Part shown: piece by piece, positions 20,272 through 31,399 of the stretch
Layout: each line of letters starts with the position of its first letter
How positions within the stretch are numbered: position 1 is the stretch's first letter
DNA from: Platanthera guangdongensis
Lineage: Eukaryota > Streptophyta > Magnoliopsida > Asparagales > Orchidaceae
Direction of reading: 5' to 3'
NCBI GenBank assembly: GCA_039583875.1
Contig: CM077151.1
Location: 121,649,047-121,713,046 of the forward strand
Length of the DNA: 64,000 bases
The notes under the pieces: generated by a model
What the model saw: only the letters and a program-made list of their open reading frames with translations
Databases searched by the model: none
Told to the model about the DNA's origin: nothing
Position numbers and translations under genes: made by a program

Positions 20272-23179
20272 TGTAACATCCCAATTTCTATTTTTCGAGC
20301 TCTTCGTGTCGTTTGACCCGCTAGAGTCCTGTGGGCTGGGATGGCACCCAAATAGTTTGGCGATAACCTATTGGGTATTAGTGACCCAATGAGTCATTTT
20401 CTCCGCCTTCCGGGTCACACGGGTCTTATGTAACTAAACTAGATATTGAGCCTTTATTTTGCGTAGATGGACTTATTAGCTTTTAGTAGGCCAATATACA
20501 CGCGAGTAGCATGTCATTACCCTATAGTAGTCCAATTAACTCATCATGATATTTATTCACTAAGTTGAACGTCTTGAACCATGCGACGCCCAAAACATCT
20601 TTATCCGCCTAAACGCACATCAAACCACATAAACGATAACTTAATAGGAAATATGACGAGTGCACTCCTATCAACTCTGAAATTTTATCAAGATACCCTA
20701 AAGACAAATTGAGGTACTATGGACCAATAAAAATTTAATTAATCTTTTAAGAATTTATTTATTATTTGGGTAGTTATTTATTAAATGTATTGGAGATTTA
20801 AGAAAAATAGCAAATGATATTATTATTCTTTCAAATTTTTATCATAGTACCCTAAGAATATTTGAAAGAGATGTATTAATTAAAATTACTTTTTTTTAAA
20901 ATATAAATTATTTATTTTGATTTTACCATGTTGTAAACACCAAATAAATAAATAAAAATACGAAAATACTTTCAAAAATTACGAAATTTTTTCTAAAAAT
21001 ACTTTATGATTTCAGTAGGCTGCCATAAAAATTTTGGTTTAAAATAATTAACAGGTAATTAAATATCCCATTTATAAACTTCTATTAATAGGTAAAACCC
21101 CCATAATAACTCCCCCTTTTAATATGGTGGCTGGAGGTTCATCTCCTCTCCATTCTCAAGGCATTGGGAAGGTTGAAACCGGCTGGTGTGGGCAGATACA
21201 TCAAGGAGGAGTGAATGCTTCTCATTAAACCCCCCATAACACTCCAAAAGACCACCCCTCCTATATAAACCCCTCTAGGGTTAGGGTTTTGATTTCCCCA
21301 GCACCATATCCCCCTAACCAGCAATAGACCCAGCCCCGGCGACCTTCCGGCGAATCTCCTCCACGAACTCCGGCGAACTCCACCGCCATGGCCGCGCGAC
21401 GATCCCCTCGCCTAAACGGCACGAATGTAAGTTCCTCCGACTCCTCTCTGCCCTTAGATCCTTTTCTCGTCGATCTTTGCCGTTTCCGACCACCGGAGAT
21501 GGCATTCCCGGCCATGGAAGCTTCGGACCACCCCCACGACCTCCGCCACCGTTGCGGGTTTCGACTTCGCATGGGGCGTGTGAAGGGAAGGAGGAGTCCC
21601 CACGACCCCTCCTCAAGGCCCTTGAGGCGAAGGGGCTCGACGGAATCAGCTCCGGCGGCCTCTTCATCCAAAAAAAAAAACGAAAAAAAAAGAAGAGGAT
21701 TCTGTTAGGATTTTCCGGCCACCACCGGCGGCGGCCGGCCGCCGGCAGTCACCCCACCGGAGGCCCTCCCCGGGGTACTCCCTCGGATGGTGGTGGCCGG
21801 AGCCCAAGACCCCACCAGCGGTGGTGGGGCAGCCCGTAACTCCTGTTTCACGGTGGCTTCACAGCCACCGTGAACCTGGAGAGCTTTCTCTCCAGGTCGC
21901 AGCCGGCGGCGGCGGACGGCCGCCGGCCGACTCCCTGCCGGAGCGCCCCACCCGGGCGAGTTCTGCTGAGCAGGGGTAGTGGCCGGAGCAGGCGGTGCTC
22001 CGGCCGGCCCTGTTACCACCCGCGCGGCCTCACGGCGGCTGTAGGCATGCAGCCCCCGTGAGGCCTTATTTATTAAATAAATAAAAATAAAAAAAAAAGG
22101 AATAAAAAAAAAAATTTGTATTGATTATTATTCTTTACTCCCGATCGGCTGCAGGCATGCACCTCGCCGGCGGCCGTGGCGCCGGACCACCGCCGATCCT
22201 CGACCGCCGGGACACCTATCTCGGACGAGGCCATCGGGAGTGGTGGCCGGAGCAACCGGTGCTCCGGCCGTCCACTGTAGCTCCACGGTGGCTGCATACA
22301 TGCAGCCACCATGGATCTGGATGTTCTTTGCATCCAGATCCACTGTCGCCGGCGGCGGCGGTAGGCCGCCGGCCGGCACCTCGCCGAAGTCCCTTCGTGG
22401 TCGATCACGCCATGTGTGACGGCCGGAGTTTTCCTTCCCACCGGTGGTGATGGGGAGGCCCCGCAAGTGGGGATCTAAGGCTCACGGTGGCAGCATGCAT
22501 GCTGCCACCGTGCACCTGGAAGGATTTTCCTTCCAGGTTTTGCGCCTGCTGCCAGCGTTGGGCGGTCCGACCGGCACCTCGCCGGTGTACCCAACTCCGA
22601 GCGCCACCATTTTAGAGTAATGGCGGGATCAAATGCTCTCCGACCGGCCATGGATATTTTTCCTACGCCATCACTGCACGCCACCCCTGTACGCTGGTAA
22701 ACAAAAATTTTATATCCATATTTAATTATATACATCTGGAATCATAAGAGAGGTATGGGGATAACTGTGTGATGCATGTTGGAATAATAATAATAATAAT
22801 AATAACAACAATAAAATTGATTTCACCTTTCCGGAAACGCTGACATGGCTCGTGGCCCACTGATTACGCCACAGTTTGAGTATTTAGACTTTGTACAGTG
22901 AGAATGTTTTGTTAATGACGCATCACCACGATGGTATACCTAAATACTTTCTAAATATTTCTACAAAGAGCCTTTTCTGACTAGTTTTGATATCAAAATC
23001 ATTCGAATAACAAGCGCATATCAATAACCTAATGAACCAGTAGAGACATGATTTATCATTCATATATTAAGGTTTCATCACATCGTGTACATGAAAGTAT
23101 AGTTCTTCTATTTACACGTCGTCATTGCTAGCTTAAATTTGTGATAAATATCAAACTGTGGTTGTCTTGTAACTACAAG

Positions 23180-23218
<39 letters not shown>

Positions 23219-24529
23219 GTGTGTGTTGTTTTATAAGTATTACAATGTAGTCATTCCATTCATTTCCTAATGCATGGGAACGCGGGAGGGTGCATAGTTA
23301 CTGATGTGGCGGGTTCGTCGGCTTCCCCCTATTATACACTATGGGAGAAGTTGTGACGACGAACTCTATTGTTGTTGGGTGGTGAAGAGGACCGGGGGCT
23401 AGCTACCCCTTCCACAGAGGTCCGTCTCACACTTGTTTTGGTTATGTGCCGAGAGGGTCGATCTCCGCACAAGGTGAGGATGTGTTCCCACCGAGAGTAC
23501 CCGTTTCTTGGGGTACGAAGGCCTAGGACGTTGGGGTGTATCCATAACCTAGAAGTGGGAGCGACCGACCCACTGTCACCGTCTGGCCACGGCGGTGAGG
23601 CCTGGGAAGTGAGCTCCTTCTCTTAACAGGTCACTATGTCGACATAGGGGATAATGATTGTGACTCATCATTCGAGAGACAGTGAGAACATCATACATGC
23701 TCATCACATCAATTATACATGATATGTTTACATGCGCATTCATCCTGGTCCGTCATCGTATAACCACCGTCAGGAGGAGTTATACGATGACGGGTGAACT
23801 TACTACTTCGGTACTCATTTTATAAACCATTGATTTCTCCTGCCACTACCGTTTAACTGCTTATTCATGATATGATGCTCCGACAACTGTACTAATTTTC
23901 TATTTCTCCTGCCACTACTTTTTAATTATTATTGCAAGATATGTTGCTTCGGCTATTGTACTAATTTTCCTTGCAGGTTACCTTCCTTGTACCCATTAGG
24001 GGGCTGGGGAGGAGCGTGGGATTTACTTGGTCATGATGTGGCTAACGTACTTTTGTACGTATCATTTTAGGGACCGATGCGCCCACCCACGGAGCAGGAG
24101 CCGATGGAGGATCGTAGGCGTGATCCCGTTGGGGAGGAGCATCAGGAGCCAGTGCGGACGATCTACGAGGATTTGAGGGTATTATTTTGAGGAGGAGAGA
24201 GGATGAGTGATTTTCATTTTGTAGACTCTATGTTTGTCATCTCATGTTGGATGATCTTATGGGACGCTTATACCCCTCGTGGGATCTTTTTATGGTTGCC
24301 TATTTTCTATCATGATGATTTATCTACACTCTGTGATGCTTCCGCAAATTTTATATTCTGTGAATGATTTTCTATTTCTGATATATATAGCCTTACAAAG
24401 CGCATGTTCCGCCACTTGGGTCGTGGGTCGGGTGAGAGGGGTGGGTCCTCTACCGAAACACGAACCTTTTGGTGGGACAAGCGCTTTGGGCATAAGGTCC
24501 TCCTGGTTTTTGAAAAGGGGGACCTTACA
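20272..24529 (+). repeat. 3' LTR of the 13.6-kb chromovirus
   Basis: 4258 bp, beginning TGTAACATCCC and ending GACCTTACA, nearly identical to 10909-15207. The difference in length comes mostly from the AT microsatellite and A-runs. Copies of the TATA box (about 21262), the exon with ATG 21388, the hairpin modules and the second exon (about 24070) are present. The plus-strand frame of 24279-24800 is an accident of read-through from LTR into flanking sequence. Confidence 0.95.
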
Positions 24530-24534
24530 CGTCC
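24530..24534. repeat. Target-site duplication CGTCC (right)
   Basis: Second copy of the CGTCC found at 10904-10908, directly after the 3' LTR. Confidence 0.9.
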
Positions 24535-25296
24535 CCCTGCGACAACTGGGCCATGAGGGCCTGCAGGCCCATATGCGAGCCATAGAGCTCCACCATATGG
24601 TGGTACGCCGCAGCTTCAACCTCAGCAACCTCCTCCAGAAGGCCGAGCAAGCTCGTGACGTTGCCAAGGACAAGACTGTCGACCTGACGAGGCAGCACGA
24701 CATTGCTGAGAATCTTCACACCCAGGCAGCCGGCGGACTGGTAAGTGTCAGGCTGCTACCTATCCTTTTCCCCTTAGGATTTTTTTTACTCTGTTGCTAA
24801 TGCACTTCCTTTCTTATCAGGATGCCAAGGCTGTTGGGGAATTGCGGGCACACGCCGCCGGGCAGGAAGAGGAGATCGGCCAGCTGCGCGCTCGCCTTGT
24901 CGAGCTGGAGGGGACGAACGCGAAGCTGATGGAGGAGAACACGAGCCACAACCGCGAGGTCTGCCGCCAAGCGGAGATCTTCTTCCCGGCTCGCGACGTC
25001 GAGCTGGATTCCCCTACAAGAGCCCGAGGATCTTCGGTGAGGCTGACGTCGCTGAGAGGCTGTGGATCAACTCCATCTAAACCGCCGAATGTAACCTCTA
25101 GATGATGAAGGATACAGGAGTGCTGGTGGAGGGTTGCGAGGAGATCTCAGTCCGGGACCTGATGCCGAGCCTGTTCCCGGCGACGCTGCCCAGCGAGAAG
25201 GAGGACAGCCTTGACGCGCTCTTTGGAAAAAGCTTCCAGGACCTGTCCGACGGTGGGGGGGAGGATCACCAATCCGACGAGGGGGGCAAGGGCTAA
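24535..25296 (+). pseudogene. Extra ORF with coiled coil, 3' part after the insertion
   Basis: Continuation of the ORF cut at 10908. It starts as helical sequence ('HMRAIELHHMVVRRSFNLSNLLQKAEQARDVAKDK'-like heptads, about 24570-24690). A canonical 80-bp intron (24741-24820) follows, then a second coiled-coil stretch ('EEEIGQLRARLVELEGTNAKLMEEN', about 24860-24945) and an acidic tail ending at TAA 25294. Stops near 25078 and 25101 interrupt it. The N-terminal PF04195-type domain plus C-terminal coiled coil is the usual build of these plant retroelement extra ORFs. Function is unknown. Confidence 0.65.
24741..24820 (+). other. Predicted 80-bp intron in extra ORF
   Basis: Donor CTG|GTAAGT, branch-like 'ttgctaatg', pyrimidine-rich tract and acceptor TTCTTATCAG|GATGCC. 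The join is in phase 0 and continues the coiled coil without a stop. Confidence 0.75.
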
Positions 25297-25848
25297 TTGT
25301 GTATTTTTTTTTGTAATCTCGCCGAGGCGAGCTCCATCTGTAAATATTGCTGTGCAATGGAATACATTTTTGATTATAACCTTGTCCAGTTTTTCAATCT
25401 TTTTTTTCCTGTATATCTTTATTGTGTTCTGCTTGCCCGCGAGCTCTTCCCTTGGTGATCTTGCGTAAATGGGTTTTGCGAGTAGGACAATTGTTAGGAC
25501 TCGCTCCTGAGAGCATACTTTGAGAGCTCGCCAATTCTCAGGCGATCCGAGAATGAACTATCCGCCGTACTGGGCACATCAGCCCCAACTCGCTCGCGAG
25601 CTGCCCATAACCTTATCAATATAAGACCAAATTCACCAAATTTTCCTAAGTAAAACAAAGTTGGGGGCAAGGCGTCCTGGCGGGATCCGCCTCCCTTCAG
25701 TGAGGTCCAAAAGCCTGGCTCGCCACCCTTCTGCCGAGGCCGAGCTGAGTTGGCGGGCCCGGACTCGCCTATGCAGAGCTCTCTTCTCTTATTCTTAGAA
25801 GAAATGCCAAGCTTGTTAGACACCATCTGGAGAGTGTATGACTTCCCC
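25297..25848. other. 3' flank of extra ORF, no gene seen
   Basis: Immediately after the stop the sequence is T-rich with 'tgtaaatattgctgtgcaatggaataca', which resembles a plant 3' UTR and poly(A) region. The remainder to 25848 has no recognisable feature. It separates the plus-strand extra ORF from the tandem array. Confidence 0.4.
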
Positions 25849-27222
25849 GAGTGGCTTCCAGCCCTGCCAGCTAGGTGAGAGCCTGACAACGGGATCTGCT
25901 TAGGGTCCGAGGTTGACACTGAGTGACATACAGCCCTGTCAGCTAGATGAGAGCGTGACAACGGGATCAGCTCGGGGTCCGAGGGTTGACACCGAGTGAC
26001 ATCCAGCCCTGTCAGCTAGGTGAGAGCATGACAGTGGGATCTGCTTGGGGTCCGGGGCTGACACTGAGTGACATCTAACCATGTCAGCTAGGTGAGAGCC
26101 TGACAGCGGCATCTGCTCGGAGTCCGAGGTTGAAACCGAGGGACTTCCAGCCCTATCAGCTAGGTGAGAGCCTGACAGCAGGATCTGCTCGGGGTCTAAG
26201 GCTGACACCGAGTGACTTCCAGCCCTGTCAGCTAGGTGAGAGCCTGACAGCGCGATCTGCTCGGGGTCCAGGGCTGACACCGAGTGATATCCAGCCCTGT
26301 CAGCTAGGTGAGAGCTTGACAACGGGATCTGCTCGGGGTCCAAGGTTGACACCGAGTGACCTCTAGCCCTGTCAGCTAGGTGAGAGCCTGACAGCGGGAT
26401 CTGCTCGGGGTCCAAGTCTAACACCGAGTGACATCCAGCCCTGTCAGCTAGGTGAGAGCCTGATAGCGGGATCTGCTCGGGGTCCAAGGTTGACACCATC
26501 GAGTGACTTCCAGCCCTGCCAGCTAGGTGAGAGCCTGACAGCGGGATATGCTCGGGGTCCAAGGTTGACACCATCGAGTGACTTCCAGCCCTGCCAGCTA
26601 GGTGAGAGCCTGACAGCGGGATCTGCTCGGGGTCCAAAGTTGACACCATCGAGTGGCTTCCAGCCCTACCAGCTAGGTGAGAGCCTGACAGCGGGATCTG
26701 TGCGGGGTCCAAGGTTGACACCGAGTGACTTCCAGCCCTGTCAGCTAGGTGAGAGCCTGACAACAGGATCTGCCCGGGGTCCAATATTGACACCATCGAG
26801 TGACTTTCAGCCCTGCCAGATAGGTGAGAGCCTGACAGCGGAATCTGCTCGATGTCCAAGGTTGACACTGAGTGACTTCCAGCCCTATCAGCTAGGTGAG
26901 AGCCTGACAGTGGGATCTGTCGGGGTCCAAGGTTGACACCATCGAGTGACTTCCAACTCTGCCAGCTATGTGAGAGTCTGACAGCGGGATCTACTCGTGG
27001 TCCAAGGTTGACATTGAGTGACTTCCAGCCTTGTCAGCTACGTGAGAGCCTGACAGTGGGATCTGCTCGGGGTCCAAGGTTGACACCATCAAGTGACTTC
27101 CAGCCCTGCCAGCTAGGTGAGAGCCTGACAGCAAGATCTGCTCAGGGTCCAAGGTTGACACCGAGTGACTTCCAGCCCTATCAGCTAGGTGAGAGCCTGA
27201 CAGCGGGATCTACTCGGGGTCT
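25849..27222. repeat. 72/75-bp tandem array, about 19 copies
   Basis: The unit 'gagtgacttccagccctg.cagctaggtgagagcctgacagcgggatctgctcggggtccaaggttgacacc' occurs head to tail, in 72-bp and 75-bp forms (the latter with an extra 'atc'). Because both lengths are multiples of three, long open frames appear on both strands (e.g. minus 26868-25939), made of a 24-25 residue repeat. I take these as by-products, not a gene. Tandem arrays between pol and the 3' LTR are known in Tat-lineage elements and can seed satellites. Confidence 0.9.
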
Positions 27223-27329
27223 ATTAAATGAGTACATCCTATCGTACGAATTTCCGCAGCGGAATTGATATATCAAGAGATTTTATTAAGAACAAAACAC
27301 CACTTACATGTCTCAAGGATAAAAACACT

Positions 27330-28655
27330 TCAAGTCATCACCGCTCTAGGTGAGACTTAGGGTCTCACCCTCCACATTTCGGAGTCGATACCATCCTGAC
27401 CTCAGTGCCTCTTTTACAATGAACAGACCTTCCTAGCTGGGGTTGAGCTTCCCCACGGTTGCCGACCTTCCCGCTGTATCCCCCTTCTTCAGCACCAAGT
27501 CCCCTTCCGCAAACTATTTGACTCTGACGTGCTTGTCAAAGTACTTGTCCATCCTCCTCTTCACATCTTCCTATCGGATGGAGGAAAGGTCCCACGGCTC
27601 CTCCACCATATCAAGAGAGAGCCGCAGCTCTTCCTCGTTCTCGGCTTGCCGTTCTTCCCTGCCTTCCCCGGCTACGATGACTCGAGGCGTTTGAACTTCA
27701 AATTCTACTGGGAGCACTGCCTCGCACCCATGAGAGAGCTTGAAAGGAGTCTCCCCTGTTGCTGTGTTGGGGGTGGTCCTCAGAGCCCAGAGAACCGCGA
27801 GGAGTTACTCCACCCAGCTTCCTTTCAGATTTTCGACTTTCTTCTTTAAGAGGTTAACAATGATCTTTTTGGCTGCCTCCACCTGCCCGTTGCTCCTGGG
27901 ATGGTGGAACGAGGCAAACTTGAGGTCAATCCCAAGCTGTTCGCAAAAACTAGTGAACTCCACGCTGGCGAACTGTGGCCCGTTGTCCGTGACAATGGCC
28001 CGGGGCATCCCATGACGGCAGATGATCTCTCCCCAAACAAAGTTTCTGATAACTTGGGAGGTCACCTTGGTCAACGCTTTCACCTCCAACCACTTAGAGA
28101 AATAATCGATCATTACCAGCAGGAACCTCCTTTGCCCACTGGCCTGGGGGAACGGTCCAACCAAGTATATCCCCCAAATGGCAAAGGGCCAGGGGGTTGT
28201 GATACTCTTGAGTCGCTAAGCCGGCTGTAGCCGGAGGGGGGCAAACAGCTGGCACTTGTGACATCTTCTCGCGAACTCTGTCGCATCGCAGCCTAGGGTG
28301 GGCCAGAAATATCCTTTCTTGACGATCCTTCCTTCCAGGGTCCGACTCCCGGAGTTACTCCCACACTCCCCGGAGTGGGCTTCTTCCAAGATTCTTTGTT
28401 CTTCCCCCTCGGCCACGCAACGAGCCAACATCCCCGAGAGAGTCTTCCTGTACAACTGCCCGTCCCGGAGGAGGTAGTACGCTGATTTGTACCTGAGCTT
28501 CTTCTTGTCCACCCCCTCCGGATACTCTCCCGTGGAAAGGAAGGTTGTGACAGGGTCCATCCACGAGGGCCGCTGATCTATCTCCATGAGCTCTCCCTCT
28601 TCGATTGAAGGGTGGAATAGGTCGGTGATAGTCCCCCCCCACCCGGGGACCATGC
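27330..28655 (-). pseudogene. Tat integrase
   Basis: 28653-28216 holds the zinc-binding region with 'EEAHSGECGSNSG....CHKCQ'; the second His of the usual H-x-G-x-C-G-x-H is Asn here. The DDE core is in 28164-27805 ('VMIDYFSKWLE', 'TDNGPQFAS', 'PRSNGQVEAAKK'). The C-terminal part, including a 'KLNPS.EGLFIVKE' module, is readable down to about 27330 but contains stops (TAG/TAA). Disrupted, hence a pseudogene. Confidence 0.8.
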
Positions 28656-29560
28656 TTCGCTATTTGGTCGACCTGCTCATTCTCCTCCCGGGGCACGTGT
28701 CGGATAGAAAAAGTTTGGAATGTGCCGATGACCCCCTTCACTTTGCCTAAGTATAACCGCAGGGTAGGCTCTCTTGCCTCAAACTCCCCGTTGATCTGGG
28801 AAGCTACCACCATGGAGTCGGTAAGGACCTCCACGTCCAGCACCCCCAGCTCCCTGGTCAGGCGCAGCCCTGCTATCACGGCCTCATACTCGACCTGATT
28901 ATTAGTGATGGGAAAGTGCACAACCACCGTCTGCTCAATTCTTGTTCCCTGAGGACTCTCCAAGATCACTCCCACCCCCAGGGAATGCCTTCCCGAGGCG
29001 CCATCTACCTTCACCTTCCATGGGGTCGGTCGAGTGAGCACTTCCTCTGTCACCTCAATCACATAATCGGCCAAAACGTCGGCCATCGCTTGAGCCTTAA
29101 TCGAGAGGCGGGGGACTAAGGAGATGTCGAACTCGCTCAACTCCACCGACCACTTGGCCAGCCTGCCAGAATGCTCCACCCCCTCAAAGATGTTGCAGAG
29201 GGGATGTTCAGTCACCACTCGGATAGAGTGTGCCTGAAAATAGGGCCGCAGCCTTCAGGCCGAGACGACCAGGGCGACGGCTAGCTTCTCCGAAATTGGA
29301 TGCCGGAGCTCGGCCTTCCTTAGGACCCGACTCACGTAGTATACGGGGAGTTGCCTCTTCCCCTCTTCATGAACTAGGACAGAGCTTAAGACTTCTGCCC
29401 CGACCCCGAGATACAAAAACAGGTCATCCCCCTCCTTTGGCCATTGGAGCAATGGAGCCCGTGTCAACTTTATTTTGAGGGCCTGGAATGCCTCCTCGTA
29501 CTCCTTGGTCCACTCGAATTTTTGCCCCCTAGTGTTTTGAAGAAGGGGGAACACTTCTCC
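28655..29560 (-). pseudogene. Tat tandem RNase H domains
   Basis: 29554-29255 is the first RNase H ('FEWTKEYEEAFQALK..L..APLL', 'YYVSRVLRKAE'); its first catalytic Asp region reads 'LYLGVGAE', so Asp appears lost. 29218-28660 carries 'KWSVELSEFDI', then a second RNase H with 'WKVKVDGASG', 'NNQVEYEAVIAGL', 'VLTDSMVVASQI' and 'HVPREENEQVDQIAK', in which the D-E-D set is visible. Two RNase H domains in series identify the Tat lineage. A frameshift near 28640 precedes integrase. Confidence 0.8.
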
Positions 29561-30785
29561 ACAGCCTGGGAGAGGAACCTGCTTAACCCTACCAGCTTCC
29601 CTGTCAACTATTGTACATCCTTTGTATTCCGCGGCGACCCCAGCTCCACGATAGCCTTGACCTTATTAGGATTTGGTTCGACCCCCGCGGGGGTGAGGAG
29701 GTGCCCCAAGATTTTCCCCCTGCTGGCCTGGAAGACACACTTCAGGGGGTTCAGACGCATCTTGTACTTGCGTAGGGTGGCGAAGGTCTCCTCTAGGTCC
29801 TGAAGGTGAGAGTCCACATCCTGACCCTTGATCATGAGATCATCCACGTACACCTCCAAGTTCCTCTCCTTCTGTTCTTTGAAAACCCTGTCCATCATCT
29901 TTTGATAGGTCGCCCCTGCATTCTTCAGCCCGAAGGTCATCATTTTGTAGCAGTAGCATCCATCCCCCGTGATGAATGAGACGTCCTTGACGTCCGGGGG
30001 TGCATCCTGATTTGATGATAACCTGAAAATGCGTCTAGTAAAATCATTACAGAAAAACCAACGGTTGAGTCAACCAGCGCGTCGATCCGAGACAAGGGAT
30101 GATAGTCCTTAGGACAAGATTTATTAAGCAAAGAGAAGTCGATATATATACGCCACCGGCCGTCTCCCTTTTTAACCATGACTACGTTGGAGACCCAGCC
30201 GGGGTATTGGATCTCGGACACGAAGCCGGCCTTGAGAAGCTTTGTTACCTCCTATCTGATGGGCTCGGCCAGCTTATCAGCGGTGGACCTCTTCTTCTGT
30301 TGGACGGGGCGTGTTCCAGGGTCCAAGTTGAGGCGGTGGCAAGCCACATCCGCGTCAACCCCCAGCATCTCCGCGACGCTCCATGTGATGATATCCACGT
30401 TCTTTTGGATGCACGGCAGCATCCTGCCTTGAGCCTTTGGGGTCAGCCCTCCACTGACGCGGACCTTCTCCACCCTGCCTTCACGGGTGAGGACCTCCAA
30501 CTCCACCACCTCTTCTGCAACCTCCAACCTGGACTGCTCCCCCCATTCTCCAACATTCCTCTCCCTTGGGATGCGGACCTCCGCCTCCACCTCTTCCTCC
30601 ACGGCCATCGCCTCGGCCGACTCCTCCCGATCTCCTCCTGCCACCTCAACCTCGGTGCAGCTCTCCACTTCCAGCTCCTCCCTACCAGCTTCCTGCTCCG
30701 CCTCCTCCATCCTTCGCTCCATATCCTCGGCTCCCTCCTGCCAAGAGATGGAGTTCACGGCGGTGACGTAGCATTCCCGCGGCAC
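29560..30785 (-). pseudogene. Tat reverse transcriptase and linker
   Basis: 30221-29940 carries the RT fingers ('WVSNVVMVKKGDGRWRIYIDF', 'HPLSRIDALVD', 'FSGYHQIRMHP'). 29943-29608 carries 'MMTFGLKNAGATYQ', the active-site strand 'LEVYVDDLMIKG' and the thumb. Between 30785 and 30252 lies an acidic/Glu-rich linker and 'VSGGLTPKAQGRMLPCIQKNVDII', as between protease and RT in Tat elements. The frame changes near 29990-30060. Confidence 0.8.
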
Positions 30786-31306
30786 CTTGGGGCCCCCCTG
30801 ACCCGGACCTGGATCCCCTCAGCATTGAACTTCAAGCACTGATGGAACGATGAGGGGACGCAGTGGAAGGCACTGATGAGGGGCCTCCCGAAGATGGCGC
30901 TGTAGCTGCTGGGGGCATCCAAGATGACGAACCTACAGTTCCTGGACTGCCCCTCAAGGGTGACATAGAGGCCTACTCCTCCTTCTACCTCCTTCCTCTC
31001 CCCCGAAAATCCAAACAAGGGCCCATCCGAGACCAACACCCTCTTCGCCTCCACCTTCATCGCGTCAAACACCTTCTTAAAGACGACGTTGATGGAGCTT
31101 CCGTTGTCAACTAGGATCCGGGAGACGGTAAAATTTTCGATGGCTGTCTGGATGACCAGCGCATCGCAAAATGGATCCTCATAATCCGGTATATCGCTCC
31201 TCGAGAAGGTGATCCTCTCTTCTGGGGGTGGGATTTGGGATGTGGAGCCAATGCTCCGGCGATACATGGTATGGAGGCTCGCCCTCCGGGAGGCCTCTAC
31301 CCCCAC
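30755..31306 (-). pseudogene. Tat aspartic protease
   Basis: The 183-residue frame includes 'ILVDNGSSINVVF', the usual Tat/Ogre retropepsin active-site loop (D-N-G-S-S rather than D-T-G), and 'YSAIFGRPLISAF' as the second conserved segment. It would cleave Gag-Pol. Upstream the frame breaks before gag, so it is part of a dead polyprotein. Confidence 0.75.
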
Positions 31307-31399
31307 CCCCCATGGATCACTCTGATCCCTTCTCGGGTCCCGACGTCCACCCGATCTTCACAACGGTCCTCCTCCGCCCGAGGCAGGACCTCCTCGATC

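Larger units (their letters stand above)
10909..24529 (+). mobile_element. Young full-length Tekay/Del-like chromovirus with 4.3-kb LTRs
   Basis: A complete 13,621-bp Ty3/gypsy element: LTRs at 10909-15207 and 20272-24529, a tRNA-iMet primer-binding site after the 5' LTR, gag with zinc knuckle, an intact pol ending in a chromodomain, and a CGTCC target duplication. The two LTRs differ, by eye, at some 15-20 substitutions over 4.26 kb plus homopolymer and AT-repeat length changes, so the insertion is recent. It split the extra ORF of an older element. The 5' LTR begins TATAAC where the 3' LTR begins TGTAAC, a point change at the terminal dinucleotide. It could be autonomous if the splicing model given below is right. 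Confidence 0.95.

Noticed and set aside
24279..24800. 173-residue frame crossing the 3' LTR end
   Set aside because: It fuses LTR sequence to the interrupted extra ORF and the join is accidental.
25939..26868. 309-residue minus-strand frame and matching plus-strand frames as a repeat protein gene
   Set aside because: It is entirely made of the 72/75-bp tandem unit; frames are open on both strands because unit lengths are multiples of three. No start context, promoter or similarity.
25849..27222. CRISPR-like array
   Set aside because: Units are contiguous head-to-tail with no variable spacers, in a plant retroelement.
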